From: an uncultured Olsenella sp.
Lineage (GTDB): Bacteria; Actinomycetota; Coriobacteriia; Coriobacteriales; Atopobiaceae
NCBI GenBank assembly: GCA_949287905.1
Contig: CASEHX010000016.1
Coordinates: forward strand, 79,503 to 143,502
DNA: 64,000 nucleotides
Reading direction: 5' to 3'
Below the pieces are notes generated by a model. The model searched no databases. It saw only the letters and a program-made list of their open reading frames with translations, and was not told the DNA's origin. Positions 8,555 through 16,964 of the stretch are shown piece by piece (position 1 is the stretch's first letter; the number at the start of each line of letters is the position of its first letter). The translations under genes were made by a program, and so were the position numbers.

Positions 8555-9845
8555 GCCGCTCTCCACCGCACCCGTGCCCGAGCGTGCCATCCTCGTTGGC
8601 GTCGACCTCGGGCGTTCTGATTGGTCCTGCGAGGAGTCTCTCGCGGAGCTTGCTCGCCTCGCCGAGACGGACGGCGCGGAGGTCGTCCTTACGATGACGC
8701 AGCGCCTCGACTCGCCCGTGCCCAAGACCTTCATCGGCAAGGGCAAGGTGGAGGAGCTCATCTCGATGGTTCGCTCGCTCGATGCCGATGTGGTCATCTT
8801 CGATGAGGAGCTGACGCCGTCCCAGCAGGCAAACCTCGAGAAGCTGGTGGGGGAGCCCGTCAAGATCATAGACAGGACCGCCCTCATCCTCGACATCTTC
8901 GGGGTTCACGCCAAGACCCACGAGGGGCGCCTCCAGGTACAGCTGGCACAGCTCCAGTACGTCCTGCCGCGCCTCCGTGGCATGTGGAGCCACCTCGTCG
9001 GCGAGCAGACCCGCGGCGGCATCGGGAGCCGCTTCGGACAGGGCGAGAGCCAGCTCGAGGTCGACCGTCGCCTCGTTCGCGCGCGCATCTCAACGCTGCG
9101 GCGCGAGCTCGAGCGTCTGGAGAGGCGCCGGAACGTGCAGAGCAAGGCACGCTGGGACTCCGGCGTCTATCGCGTGGCCCTCGTGGGCTATACCAACGCC
9201 GGCAAGTCGACGCTCCTCAACCGGCTCACGGGATCGGACGTCTACGCAAAGGACGAGCTCTTCGCCACCCTCGACCCCACGACGCGCGCCCTGGACCTCG
9301 AAGAGGGGCGGAAGATCACGATAACCGACACGGTCGGCTTCATCCAGAAGCTCCCGACGATGCTCGTGGAGTCCTTCAAGTCCACGCTCGCCGAGGTCCG
9401 TGCCGCCGACCTCGTCCTTCTCGTCGTCGATGCCTCAGACCCCCATCGCGAGCTTGAGATCGATGCCGTGCGCTCCGTCCTCGAGGAGATCGACGCCGGC
9501 GACATACGCTGCGTCGAGGTGCTCAACAAGGTCGACCTCGTGGACGAGGAGGAACTTCGCGGGCTTCTTGCGACGCACCCCGACGCTCAGCCGGTGTCCG
9601 CCCTCACCGGCCAGGGAATCCGCGGGCTGCTGTACCGCATCGCAAAGGAGGCGTCCGAGGGCAGCGTGTCGCTCACGGTGCTCGTGCCGTACGAGAAGGG
9701 CCTGCTCATGAAGATGGTCCACGAGCGATGCCAGGTCCTTCGCGAGCGCTACGTGCAGGAGGGGCTTCTCGCCACCGTCAGGGCAGACGCGCGCATGGCC
9801 GCGACGCTCGAGCCCTATGTCGTTCCGGATGACGACGAGTCCTAG
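8541..9845 (+). CDS. hflX: GTPase HflX
   Basis: HflX is a ribosome-associated GTPase that splits stalled ribosomes under stress. The 434-residue product has the N-terminal HflX domain with KTFIGKGKVEEL, a middle helical linker containing GGIGSRFGQGESQLE, and a G domain with GYTNAGKSTL (G1), DTVGFI (G3) and NKVDL (G4). The ATG at 8541 follows GGGAGG at 8527-8532 by eight bases, which decides this start over an in-frame GTG at 8532. It overlaps miaA by 14 bases. It ends 11 bases from a converging gene. Confidence 0.96.
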   Translation: MGRFRPLSTAPVPERAILVGVDLGRSDWSCEESLAELARLAETDGAEVVLTMTQRLDSPVPKTFIGKGKVEELISMVRSLDADVVIFDEELTPSQQANLEKLVGEPVKIIDRTALILDIFGVHAKTHEGRLQVQLAQLQYVLPRLRGMWSHLVGEQTRGGIGSRFGQGESQLEVDRRLVRARISTLRRELERLERRRNVQSKARWDSGVYRVALVGYTNAGKSTLLNRLTGSDVYAKDELFATLDPTTRALDLEEGRKITITDTVGFIQKLPTMLVESFKSTLAEVRAADLVLLVVDASDPHRELEIDAVRSVLEEIDAGDIRCVEVLNKVDLVDEEELRGLLATHPDAQPVSALTGQGIRGLLYRIAKEASEGSVSLTVLVPYEKGLLMKMVHERCQVLRERYVQEGLLATVRADARMAATLEPYVVPDDDES

Positions 9846-9856
9846 CCTCCGTGAGG

Positions 9857-10639
9857 TCAGCCCGCAAGAGCCGAGCACAGGCAGAGGATGACGGGCTGGT
9901 GCAGCACGTAGACGAGAAGCGCGTGTCTGCCCACGGAGTTGATCGGTTCGAGACGTGCCTTACGAGCCCAGACGGGATAGCCGCCTCTCTTCCAGGCCCC
10001 GCCGAGCGCGGCCCCGCTGAGATAGACAAGCAGGTAGGGGAGAAGCGGGTAGTAGTCGCCCGAGGCGAAGGTGGGAGAGGGGATGCCGAGCCAGGCAAGG
10101 TCCTCGAGGGACATGACCTCATTGGGCAGCCGCACCGACCAGGGACCAAGCCCAATCGTCCCATCCGAGAGGCCGAAAAGGGCCAGGAAGCCCAAGAACA
10201 GCAGGGCCGCCGCGAGATAGCCCCTCGGAAGGGCGGAGAGCCGCTGGAGTGCCCAGGCGACGAGCGTGCAGGCGGCCATGCAGTAGATGATTCCGAAGGA
10301 GATCGGGGTGTCGACGGCCGCGACGCTCGTCGCCACCCACACCGCGAGTGCGACGGCGCCGTATTCCAGCGCTCGTCTCAGGTTGTTTCTGGAGAGCGTG
10401 CACATGCACCCGGCCACCATGAGAAAGGTCCATGAGATGCTGCAGCGCCACACATCCTGGAGCGGAGGCTCAAACCAGCCGATCTCCGCGCCAACTATGA
10501 ACTTCAGGTCATAGCAGAGGTGGAACAGGACCATGGACAGCACCGAGAACCCACGAACGAGGTCAAAGATGCCGATTCTCCCGCCTGACTCAGCCTGGGC
10601 GGCAGCGTCCCCCTCTGGCATACGTGAGGGAGTCATCAC
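9857..10639 (-). CDS. DUF1624 / heparan-alpha-glucosaminide N-acetyltransferase-like membrane protein
   Basis: The 260-residue product is a polytopic membrane protein with about seven hydrophobic helices. The opening RIGIFDLVRGFSVLSMVLFHLCYDL matches the DUF1624/acyltransferase-3-like fold seen in HGSNAT-type transporters and acetyltransferases. The C terminus has the usual GRHALLVYVLHQPV motif. Substrate is unknown; acylation of a surface polysaccharide is a reasonable inference. The ATG overlaps the lexA stop by four bases (ATGA), so it is co-transcribed with, and perhaps SOS-regulated through, lexA. Confidence 0.8.
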   Translation of the reverse strand: MMTPSRMPEGDAAAQAESGGRIGIFDLVRGFSVLSMVLFHLCYDLKFIVGAEIGWFEPPLQDVWRCSISWTFLMVAGCMCTLSRNNLRRALEYGAVALAVWVATSVAAVDTPISFGIIYCMAACTLVAWALQRLSALPRGYLAAALLFLGFLALFGLSDGTIGLGPWSVRLPNEVMSLEDLAWLGIPSPTFASGDYYPLLPYLLVYLSGAALGGAWKRGGYPVWARKARLEPINSVGRHALLVYVLHQPVILCLCSALAG

Positions 10640-11280
10640 GAGATGGAGCGGATGAGCGCGGTAACCCTTCCCAGAATGACGGGGTTCTCGACGTAGATCG
10701 GCTCCATCGCGTCGTTCTCGGGCTGGAGGCGAATCCTGTCGCGCTCGCGGTAGAACGTCTTCACCGTGGCGGAATCGTCGATGAGGGCAACGACGATCTC
10801 CCCGTCATGAGCGTCCTGCTGCTCCTTGACGACGATGTAGTCCCCGTCGAAGATTCCGGCGTTGACCATGGACTCCCCACGCACGCGGAGCACGAACGAG
10901 CTGGCGTCGCCCACGACCGACGTGGGAAGCGCGAGCGTCTCCTCAACGTTCTGCTCGGCGAGTATCGGCACGCCGGCGGCAACGCGGCCGACGAGGGGCA
11001 GTCTGATGGTGTTCGAAGAGACGTCCTCCGTGACGCTCGCGAGCTTGGTCGAGTCGTCCTGCTTGTCCATGACCTCGATGGTGCGGGGCTTCTTCGAGTC
11101 GCGCTTGATGAGCCCGTGCTCCTCGAGGACCTTGAGGTGCATGTGGACCGTGGAGGGGGATGCCAGGCCAACTGCGGAGCCGATCTCCCTCACCGAGGGG
11201 GGATAGCCGTGCTCGTCAGAGTACGAGCGGATGAAGTCATAGATGGCGAGCTGACGCTTTCCGAGCTTTCCCCTGGGCAT
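10636..11280 (-). CDS. lexA: SOS repressor LexA
   Basis: LexA represses SOS genes and cleaves itself when RecA filaments form. The 214-residue product has an N-terminal winged helix (PPSVREIGSAVGL, about residues 27-39), a self-cleavage site A102-G103 in VGRVAAGVP, and the catalytic dyad S137 (RGESMVNAG) and K174 (SATVKTFYR). The ATG at 11280 was chosen because GGGAGG lies seven bases upstream and the product then begins MPRGKLGKRQ; longer in-frame starts would span its own promoter. It is divergent from a YneA-like gene and is preceded by SOS-box-like sites. Confidence 0.96.
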   Translation of the reverse strand: MPRGKLGKRQLAIYDFIRSYSDEHGYPPSVREIGSAVGLASPSTVHMHLKVLEEHGLIKRDSKKPRTIEVMDKQDDSTKLASVTEDVSSNTIRLPLVGRVAAGVPILAEQNVEETLALPTSVVGDASSFVLRVRGESMVNAGIFDGDYIVVKEQQDAHDGEIVVALIDDSATVKTFYRERDRIRLQPENDAMEPIYVENPVILGRVTALIRSIS

Positions 11281-11306
11281 GATTACCTCCCTCATCGCGT
11301 GACTCG

Positions 11307-11335
11307 AGTATAGTGCCTCTGGCGCTAAGACGCAA
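11307..11335 (-). promoter_or_regulatory. lexA promoter
   Basis: Read on the minus strand, TTGCGT (11330-11335) and TATACT (11307-11312) are separated by 17 bases and lie just upstream of the lexA ribosome site. The -35 element overlaps the SOS-box-like sequence at 11334-11345, consistent with autorepression. Confidence 0.65.
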
Positions 11336-11345
11336 ACACCTGTTC
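11334..11345. promoter_or_regulatory. SOS-box-like site 1 (lexA side)
   Basis: On the minus strand this reads GAACAGGTGTTT, which fits the relaxed GAAC-N4-GTTY consensus of Bacillus-type LexA. It overlaps the lexA -35 element. The last base differs from the strict palindrome. Confidence 0.6.
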
Positions 11346-11356
11346 CCAAATTCTTC

Positions 11357-11399
11357 TTGACACGAACATCTGTACTAGGATACTAGAGTACACATGTTC
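11357..11399 (+). promoter_or_regulatory. YneA-like gene promoter with two SOS-box-like sites
   Basis: TTGACA at 11357-11362 is a consensus -35, with -10 candidates GATACT (11379-11384) or TACTAG (11381-11386). GAACATCTGTAC at 11364-11375 lies in the spacer. GTACACATGTTC at 11388-11399 lies just downstream. Each differs from GAAC-N4-GTTC at one position, and they are near mirror copies of each other. Three LexA sites between divergent lexA and yneA also occur in Bacillus subtilis. Confidence 0.7.
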
Positions 11400-11474
11400 T
11401 CATGGCAAGAGAGGATTGTTGTCCGGTCGCCTCGATATAACGAAGTCGAAAGACAGATCGAGGAAGGGGAATTC

Positions 11475-11912
11475 ATGACGTCTCAGTGCATCAGCTCCTG
11501 CGCGCGGGTCGAGGGCACCTCCGCGCTCAAGATCGACTCACGCCCCGAGTTCACGGTCATCGAGGGTGGACGTGCGTCCCGCACGAAGGAGGAGCGCGCG
11601 TCCGGTCTCTCCCTCGGGCAGACGCTCCTGTTCATGGTGCTCGTGTCGCTCGCCACCATCGTCCTCTGCCTAGCCGGCGTGCTCGGTGAGGCGCGGGCGG
11701 ACGCCTCCGCAGCCCGTGCCCTCGAGAGTGCGGCCGAGCGTTCCACAGTGGTCCAGCCTGGTGACTCCCTCTGGTCGATATCCTCCGAGCTTGCGATCGA
11801 GGGGGCGTCTACCTCTGATGTCGTCTCGTGGATTGAGCGTCGCAACGGACTTGACGACTCCTGCCTGAGGGTCGGGCAGAGGCTCCTGGTCCCTGAGCCT
11901 TCAGAACGGTAA
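11475..11912 (+). CDS. YneA-like SOS cell-division suppressor (TM + LysM)
   Basis: The 145-residue product has a soluble N terminus, one transmembrane helix (about 48-70) and a C-terminal LysM domain (about 91-139: VVQPGDSLWSISSELA to RVGQRLLVP). This architecture and its divergent position beside lexA match YneA-type proteins, which delay septation during SOS. The ATG at 11475 follows AGGAAGGGG. An in-frame ATG at 11394 falls inside a LexA site and is rejected. YneA family sequence identity is low outside LysM, so the function is inferred from architecture and context. Confidence 0.75.
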   Translation: MTSQCISSCARVEGTSALKIDSRPEFTVIEGGRASRTKEERASGLSLGQTLLFMVLVSLATIVLCLAGVLGEARADASAARALESAAERSTVVQPGDSLWSISSELAIEGASTSDVVSWIERRNGLDDSCLRVGQRLLVPEPSER

Positions 11913-12004
11913 GCTCCGCTTTCCACTTGGTTACCGCGACCGCTTGCCCGGGCAGATTTGTGCGTTTTGTGATACCGTTTCCTCTGCCGTTCAGAGGAGG
12001 TCAC

Positions 12005-12454
12005 ATGCGCTGTCCCAGGTGTGGGTGCGAGGAGTCAAAGGTCGTCGACTCTCGCCCCTCGGAGAACAACGACGCGATTCGCCGACGCCGCGAGTGCTCC
12101 GGGTGCGGCTTCCGCTTCACCACCTACGAGAGGTGCGAGGAGATGCCCATCGTCGTGGTCAAGCGCGACGGGCACAAGGAGCCGTTCGATCGCCAGAAGC
12201 TCATGCGCGGCCTGCTCACCGCCACGGTCAAGCGGGACATCCCCGTGTCGAGGCTGAGCGCGCTGATCGACGACATCGAGACGAGCCTTCGTGACGGCGC
12301 CAAGATGGAGGTCTCCTCCGTCGACCTCGGCAGCATGGTGCTCAAGCGCCTCATGGTCGTGGACAAGGTGGCCTACGTCCGCTTTGCCTCCGTCTATCGT
12401 GACTTCAAGGACGTTGACGAGTTCAGCGAGGAATTGAGGAGCCTGAATGACTGA
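12005..12454 (+). CDS. nrdR: Transcriptional repressor NrdR
   Basis: NrdR is a zinc-ribbon/ATP-cone repressor of ribonucleotide reductase genes. The 149-residue product has zinc ligands C3, C6, C31 and C34 (MRCPRCGC and CSGCGFRF) and an ATP-cone beginning [16 protein letters not shown]. The ATG at 12005 follows AGAGGAGG by a normal distance; the longer open frame upstream lacks a ribosome site. It overlaps dut by eight bases, placing dNTP regulation and dUTP removal in one unit next to the SOS locus. No clear NrdR box was found in this window. Confidence 0.96.
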   Translation: MRCPRCGCEESKVVDSRPSENNDAIRRRRECSGCGFRFTTYERCEEMPIVVVKRDGHKEPFDRQKLMRGLLTATVKRDIPVSRLSALIDDIETSLRDGAKMEVSSVDLGSMVLKRLMVVDKVAYVRFASVYRDFKDVDEFSEELRSLND

Positions 12455-12893
12455 CGACAAGATCTCGCTTCCCATCAAGCGCCTCGACCCCACGGTCGAG
12501 CTTCCCAGCTACGCCTATGCGGGCGACGCAGGGCTCGACCTCAGGGCCAACGAGGACGTGACGCTCGCCCCCCACGAGCGCAGGCTCGTCTCGACGGGAC
12601 TTGCCGTCGCGATTCCCGAGGGATACGCCGGGTTCGTCCAGCCCAGAAGCGGCCTCGCCCTTCGTGAGGGGCTCTCCATGGCCAACACCCCCGGCCTGGT
12701 GGACTCCCATTATCGCGGCGAGCTCAAGGTCTGCGCCGTCAATCTCGATGACTCCACGCCCATCCACATCGAGCGCGGCGAGCGCATCGCCCAGCTCGTC
12801 ATACAGCGCGTTCCCGTCGTCGAGCTCGTTGAGGTGGACGAGCTCGACGAGACCGATCGCGGAGCCGGTGGGTTTGGTTCCAGCGGCGTCTAG
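12447..12893 (+). CDS. dut: dUTP diphosphatase
   Basis: Trimeric dUTPase hydrolyses dUTP to dUMP, keeping uracil out of DNA and supplying dTMP synthesis. The 148-residue product shows all five conserved motifs: [46 protein letters not shown] and the C-terminal [11 protein letters not shown] that closes over the active site. The start overlaps the end of nrdR by eight bases, so the two are translationally coupled. Confidence 0.97.
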   Translation: MTDDKISLPIKRLDPTVELPSYAYAGDAGLDLRANEDVTLAPHERRLVSTGLAVAIPEGYAGFVQPRSGLALREGLSMANTPGLVDSHYRGELKVCAVNLDDSTPIHIERGERIAQLVIQRVPVVELVEVDELDETDRGAGGFGSSGV

Positions 12894-12965
12894 TGGGTCA
12901 CCGCGCCCTCCGGCGCGACTGACATAGCTCGTAACGCTCAGAGCAAGAGAAAGGGATGTTAGGTA

Positions 12966-14279
12966 ATGGAGAAGTTCTTCAAGATGCAGGAGAGGGGATC
13001 GAGTGCCGGACAGGAGCTGCGCGCCGGTCTCACCACGTTCCTGGCGATGGCGTACATCATCGCAGTGAACCCCCCGCTGCTCGAGGCTGCCGGCATCGGC
13101 CCGGCCGCGGCGGTCACCTCTACGTGCGTCGGCGCCGGCATCATGACCATCCTCATGGGCATCTTCGCAAACCGACCGCTCGCGTGCGCCTCGGGCATGG
13201 GCATCAACGCGATCTTTGCCTTCACCCTCGCCACCGTCGCGGGCGGTGACTGGCACGCCGCGAGCGCCGTGGTGTTCATCGAGGGCATCGCCATCCTCCT
13301 GCTGGTCCTCTGCGGCCTGCGCGAAGCCATCATGGACGCTATCCCGGTGTCGCTGCGTCACGCGATCTCCGTCGGCCTCGGCCTCTTCATTGCGATGATC
13401 GGCCTCAAGGACGGCGGGATCATCGTTGCCGACGAGTCGACGATGGTCGCCCTCGGGGACGTCTTCAGCCCCACCTTCATCGTCGGTCTCGTCTCCATCG
13501 TGGCCACGGTCGTTCTCTATGCCCTCGACGTCAAGGGCTCGCTGCTCCTGGGCATCATCGTCGCCGTCATCGTGGGCATCCCCCTCGGCGTGACGCAGGC
13601 TCCGACCGCCATCGTCTCCGGTCTCGACTTCTCGTCCTTCGGCGCCCCCTTCCAGGCAGACGAGAGCGGCGTCATGGGCATCGCCAAGGCGGTCACCAAC
13701 CCCACGCTGCTCGTCCTGGCCTTCTCGCTGATGATGTCCGACTTCTTCGACACCATGGGCACGGCGATGGCCGTTGCCAAGCAGGGTGAGTTCCTCGAGG
13801 AGGACGGTCGCGTCAAGGACATCAAGCAGATCCTCGTGGTCGACTCTGCCGCCGCGGCTGTCGGTGGCCTCGTCGGTGCCTCCTCGATCACCACGTTCGT
13901 CGAGTCCGCCTCTGGCGCGGCCGACGGTGGCCGCACCGGCCTCACCTCCGTCACGACGGGCGTGCTCTTCATCATCGCCGCGTTCTTCTCGCCGCTCATC
14001 TCCATCGTCAACTCCGCTGCCACGTGTGGCGCCCTCGTCTTCGTCGGCTTCCTGATGATGACCGACGTCGTGGACATCGACTGGACGGACCTGCTCGAGG
14101 GTCTGCCCGCCTTCCTCATCATCGCCGGCGTTCCCTTCACGTACTCGATCTCCAACGGCATCGGCTTTGGCTTCATCGCCTACGTGCTGGTTGCTGCCGT
14201 CACGGGCAAGCTCAAGAAGATCAAGCCGCTTATGTGGGTAGCCTTCCTGGCGTTCATCATCTACTTCCTCGTTGTCTAG
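12966..14279 (+). CDS. NCS2 purine permease (AzgA/PbuG type)
   Basis: The 437-residue, 12-13-helix membrane protein resembles AzgA/PbuG-like proton symporters for adenine, guanine and hypoxanthine. The N-terminal RAGLTTFLAMAYIIAVNP and the segment DFFDTMGTAMAVAKQGEFL are the family signatures. It follows dut after 72 bases and precedes a second NCS2 permease, with a strong terminator between them. Exact substrate cannot be read from sequence; purine rather than uracil is inferred from the AzgA motif. Confidence 0.9.
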   Translation: MEKFFKMQERGSSAGQELRAGLTTFLAMAYIIAVNPPLLEAAGIGPAAAVTSTCVGAGIMTILMGIFANRPLACASGMGINAIFAFTLATVAGGDWHAASAVVFIEGIAILLLVLCGLREAIMDAIPVSLRHAISVGLGLFIAMIGLKDGGIIVADESTMVALGDVFSPTFIVGLVSIVATVVLYALDVKGSLLLGIIVAVIVGIPLGVTQAPTAIVSGLDFSSFGAPFQADESGVMGIAKAVTNPTLLVLAFSLMMSDFFDTMGTAMAVAKQGEFLEEDGRVKDIKQILVVDSAAAAVGGLVGASSITTFVESASGAADGGRTGLTSVTTGVLFIIAAFFSPLISIVNSAATCGALVFVGFLMMTDVVDIDWTDLLEGLPAFLIIAGVPFTYSISNGIGFGFIAYVLVAAVTGKLKKIKPLMWVAFLAFIIYFLVV

Positions 14280-14292
14280 CCACTGGCTCGCG

Positions 14293-14321
14293 GCCCGGGC
14301 GCGGAGCGCCCGGGCTTTTTT
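14293..14321 (+). terminator. Intrinsic terminator after purine permease
   Basis: A perfect 10-bp stem (GCCCGGGCGC/GCGCCCGGGC) with a GGA loop is followed directly by six T residues. This is a textbook rho-independent terminator, separating the two permease genes. Confidence 0.92.
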
Positions 14322-14353
14322 GCACTATCGACTCTCAGAAGGGAGCGTGACAC

Positions 14354-15634
14354 ATGAGCGCTCATGAGCGTGAGGTCATCGGCGTCGACGACCGCGTCTC
14401 CGTCGGGCGGGCCATTCCGCTTGGCATCCAGCACATGATGTCGATGTTCGGCTCGACGGTGCTGGTTCCCGTCCTCACCGGACTGAACCCCAACGTCGCT
14501 ATCATGTGCTCGGGCATCGGCACCATCTGCTACCTGCTCGTCACCAGGAACAAGATTCCGAGCTACCTCGGCAGCTCGTTTGCCTTCATCAGCCCGATCC
14601 TCGCCGTCGGGGCAACCCGGGGCCTGGATGCCGCCATGTCGGGCGTCGTCGTGGCGGGTCTCGTGTTTCTCGTTGTCTCCGGCATCATCCGGCTCGTGGG
14701 CACGGGCTGGCTCGACAGGCTCCTGCCGCCGGTTCTCGTGGCGTCCGTCATGGTCGTCATCGGCGTTGGCCTTGCCGCTACTGCCACGGACATGGCGTTC
14801 ATGACCACGGACGCCTCTGGGGCCGAGGTCTTCTACGGCACCGGGGCCATCGTTGCGGCGGTGACGCTTCTGGCAGCCGTCGTCTTCTCGAGCATGGGTG
14901 GCCTCGTCGGCACCGTCCCCGTGCTCCTTGCAATCATCGTCGGATACGTGGTCTCCCTCGCGCTCGGGCTCGTGAACTTCGCGCCCGTTGCCGAGGCGGC
15001 TTGGATCGGTCTTCCGCACGTCTCGCTTCCGCGCTTTGACCTCGGTGCCATCGCCCTCGTTGCGCCCGTGGCCGTGGTCGTGGTCATCGAGCACATCGGG
15101 CACCTCCTTGCCGTGGGCGAGATCGTGGGCAAGGACTACCGTGCGATGCTTCCTCGCTCGCTCGCCGGCGACGGCATCTCCACGGTCATCTCCGGCTTCC
15201 TGGGTGGTCCTCCCACCACCACGTATGCTGAGAACATCGGCGTCATGAGCGTCACCCGAGTCTACTCAACGCAGATCTTCTGGTACGCGGCGGCCTTCGC
15301 CCTCGTGGTCGGCGGCTTCTGCCCCAAGCTCGCGGCGCTCATCCAGTCCATTCCGAGCCCGGTCATGGGTGGCGTGAGCCTCCTGCTCTTTGGTCTCATC
15401 GCCTCGAACGGACTGCGCATGCTCGTCTCCAACCGCGTTGACTTTGACGTCAACCGCAACCTCATGATCGCCTCCGTCGTCATCATCCTCGGCGTGGGCA
15501 TGGAGACCTCCGGCATCGCCATTCCCATCGGTGACTACACGCTTCCCGGCATGGCCACCTCGGCCCTCGTGGGTATCCTGCTCAACCTCATCCTTCCGCG
15601 GCCTGCCGCAGAGGGGGAGGGCGAGAGGCCCTAG
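14354..15634 (+). CDS. uraA: NCS2 uracil permease (UraA/PyrP type)
   Basis: The 426-residue polytopic protein is a uracil:proton symporter of the NCS2 family. GIQHMMSMFGSTVLVP at the N terminus and GGPPTTTYAENIGVMSVTRV in the middle are characteristic of UraA/PyrP/RutG rather than AzgA. The ATG follows GAAGGGAG. Its expression must be separate from the upstream permease because of the terminator between them. Xanthine or urate specificity is less likely but not excluded. Confidence 0.88.
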   Translation: MSAHEREVIGVDDRVSVGRAIPLGIQHMMSMFGSTVLVPVLTGLNPNVAIMCSGIGTICYLLVTRNKIPSYLGSSFAFISPILAVGATRGLDAAMSGVVVAGLVFLVVSGIIRLVGTGWLDRLLPPVLVASVMVVIGVGLAATATDMAFMTTDASGAEVFYGTGAIVAAVTLLAAVVFSSMGGLVGTVPVLLAIIVGYVVSLALGLVNFAPVAEAAWIGLPHVSLPRFDLGAIALVAPVAVVVVIEHIGHLLAVGEIVGKDYRAMLPRSLAGDGISTVISGFLGGPPTTTYAENIGVMSVTRVYSTQIFWYAAAFALVVGGFCPKLAALIQSIPSPVMGGVSLLLFGLIASNGLRMLVSNRVDFDVNRNLMIASVVIILGVGMETSGIAIPIGDYTLPGMATSALVGILLNLILPRPAAEGEGERP

Positions 15635-15655
15635 ACCGAAGGTTCTGTCCAGGCC

Positions 15656-15689
15656 AGAGGGTCGCTCCCTTAATTGAGAGCGACCCTCT
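15656..15689 (+). terminator. Hairpin after uraA, probable terminator
   Basis: A perfect 12-bp inverted repeat (AGAGGGTCGCTC/GAGCGACCCTCT) with a 10-base AT-rich loop lies 22 bases after the uraA stop. The downstream tract is only ATCATTT, so termination may be partial or factor-assisted. Confidence 0.6.
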
Positions 15690-15770
15690 ATCATTTAACG
15701 ATAGGGAAGTGCGGAATCTGGGTATCGTAGCTTCAGACAGATGTCAGACTCCAGACGATGAGGGGACCCC

Positions 15771-16718
15771 ATGAACGTAGCGTCTCTCGACCTTGCAATC
15801 ATCGGCGGCGGGCCCGCGGGGCTCTCCGCGGCGATCTATGCGAGCCGCGCGCTTCTGAACGCCGTGACGTTCGAGCGCGAGGCGCTCGGCGGTCAGGTGA
15901 TCCTCACGAGCGAGGTGGACAACTACCCCGGCGTTCCTGGTGCTGACGGCTACGGCCTCGTCGAGGCCATGCAAAACCAGACCGAGGGACTCGGCGCGCG
16001 CATAGTCATGGAGCCCGTCGAGTCGCTCGCCCATGACGCCGTCTCCGGCCTCTTCACTCTCGAGACCGCCTCGGGAGCCTACGAGGCGAAGGCTGTGGTG
16101 GCGGCCCTTGGGGCGCGCCCGCGTCCGGCGGGATTCGTCGGGGAGGACCGGTTCACCGGCAGGGGAGTCTCGTACTGCGCCACGTGCGACGGAATGTTCT
16201 ACAGAAACAAACATGTGTTCGTTATCGGCGGGGGGAACTCAGCCGCAGAGGAGGCGCTGTTCCTCGCGCGAATCGCCTCAAAGGTCACCATGATCGTCCG
16301 CAAGGACCACCTGAGGGCCCAGGAGGCCCTGGTGAGGGAGCTCGAGTCAAACGAGAAGGTCGAGATTCGCCTGCTCACGAGCCTTGTAGAGCTTGATGGT
16401 GCGGAGGTGCCGGAGAGGCTCGTCTTCAGGGACAACGCCACCGGCGAAACCTACGAGGAGTCCCATGAGGCGGGATCCTTCGGGGTGTTCGTCCTGACGG
16501 GGCGCGTGCCCGAGACAGAGCTCCTGAGGGGCCTTGTGGACGTCGACGAGGCCGGGTACGCAATCGCGGACGAGCGCATGGCGACGAGAACCCCAGGGCT
16601 CTTCGTTGCCGGCGACGCACGCGTCAAGCCCCTGAGGCAGATCGTGACGGCAACCTCTGACGGGGCTGTTGCGGCCACGAGTGCCGCCGCGTATCTCGGG
16701 AGGCCGATTGAGGGCTAG
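15771..16718 (+). CDS. trxB: Thioredoxin reductase
   Basis: TrxB is an FAD/NADPH enzyme that reduces thioredoxin. The 315-residue product has the FAD motif GGGPAGLSAAIYASRA at residues 10-25, the redox motif CATCDG, the NADPH motif GGGNSAAEEALFLA and the C-terminal FVAGDAR FAD contact. It is preceded by GAGGGG and stands alone between the uracil permease and a converging CLC gene. An alkyl-hydroperoxide reductase F-type fusion is ruled out by its length. Confidence 0.95.
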   Translation: MNVASLDLAIIGGGPAGLSAAIYASRALLNAVTFEREALGGQVILTSEVDNYPGVPGADGYGLVEAMQNQTEGLGARIVMEPVESLAHDAVSGLFTLETASGAYEAKAVVAALGARPRPAGFVGEDRFTGRGVSYCATCDGMFYRNKHVFVIGGGNSAAEEALFLARIASKVTMIVRKDHLRAQEALVRELESNEKVEIRLLTSLVELDGAEVPERLVFRDNATGETYEESHEAGSFGVFVLTGRVPETELLRGLVDVDEAGYAIADERMATRTPGLFVAGDARVKPLRQIVTATSDGAVAATSAAAYLGRPIEG

Positions 16719-16964
16719 TGAGAGGATGGCTCAGAGGCTCCGACGATCACAGCGGGTCTCCTGACGCTTCCTGCGACTCCCCTATAAAACCGTGATAATA
16801 TATCTTATGTAAAGTAGAGATTATCGCGAACCTGGCCCCCGGATGCGGTCTATCGGACTCTCGAGACATCGGCATCCCCCCTTGCCGCCGGAGGCCCTCA
16901 GGCGGGCTCTGGGCCCCGTGTCACGACGTGGGTCCCTACTGTACGTCTTGAGGGCCGCGCGGCC
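16719..16964. other. Intergenic region between trxB and the CLC gene
   Basis: No gene was seen in these 246 bases between converging genes. An AT-rich patch holds GATAAT and ATTATC as an inverted pair around 16792-16825. A 9-bp GC hairpin (GGCCGCGCG/CGCGCGGCC, 16953-16976) overlaps the CLC stop codon and lacks a T tract; it may end CLC transcription weakly. Confidence 0.4.

Noticed and set aside
11394..11474. Upstream extension of the YneA-like gene to the ATG at 11394
   Set aside because: That ATG lies within a LexA-like site and just after the predicted -10, with no ribosome site; the ATG at 11475 has one.
12894..12965. Possible purine riboswitch before the NCS2 permease
   Set aside because: The gap is only 72 bases and shows none of the conserved purine-riboswitch loop sequences.
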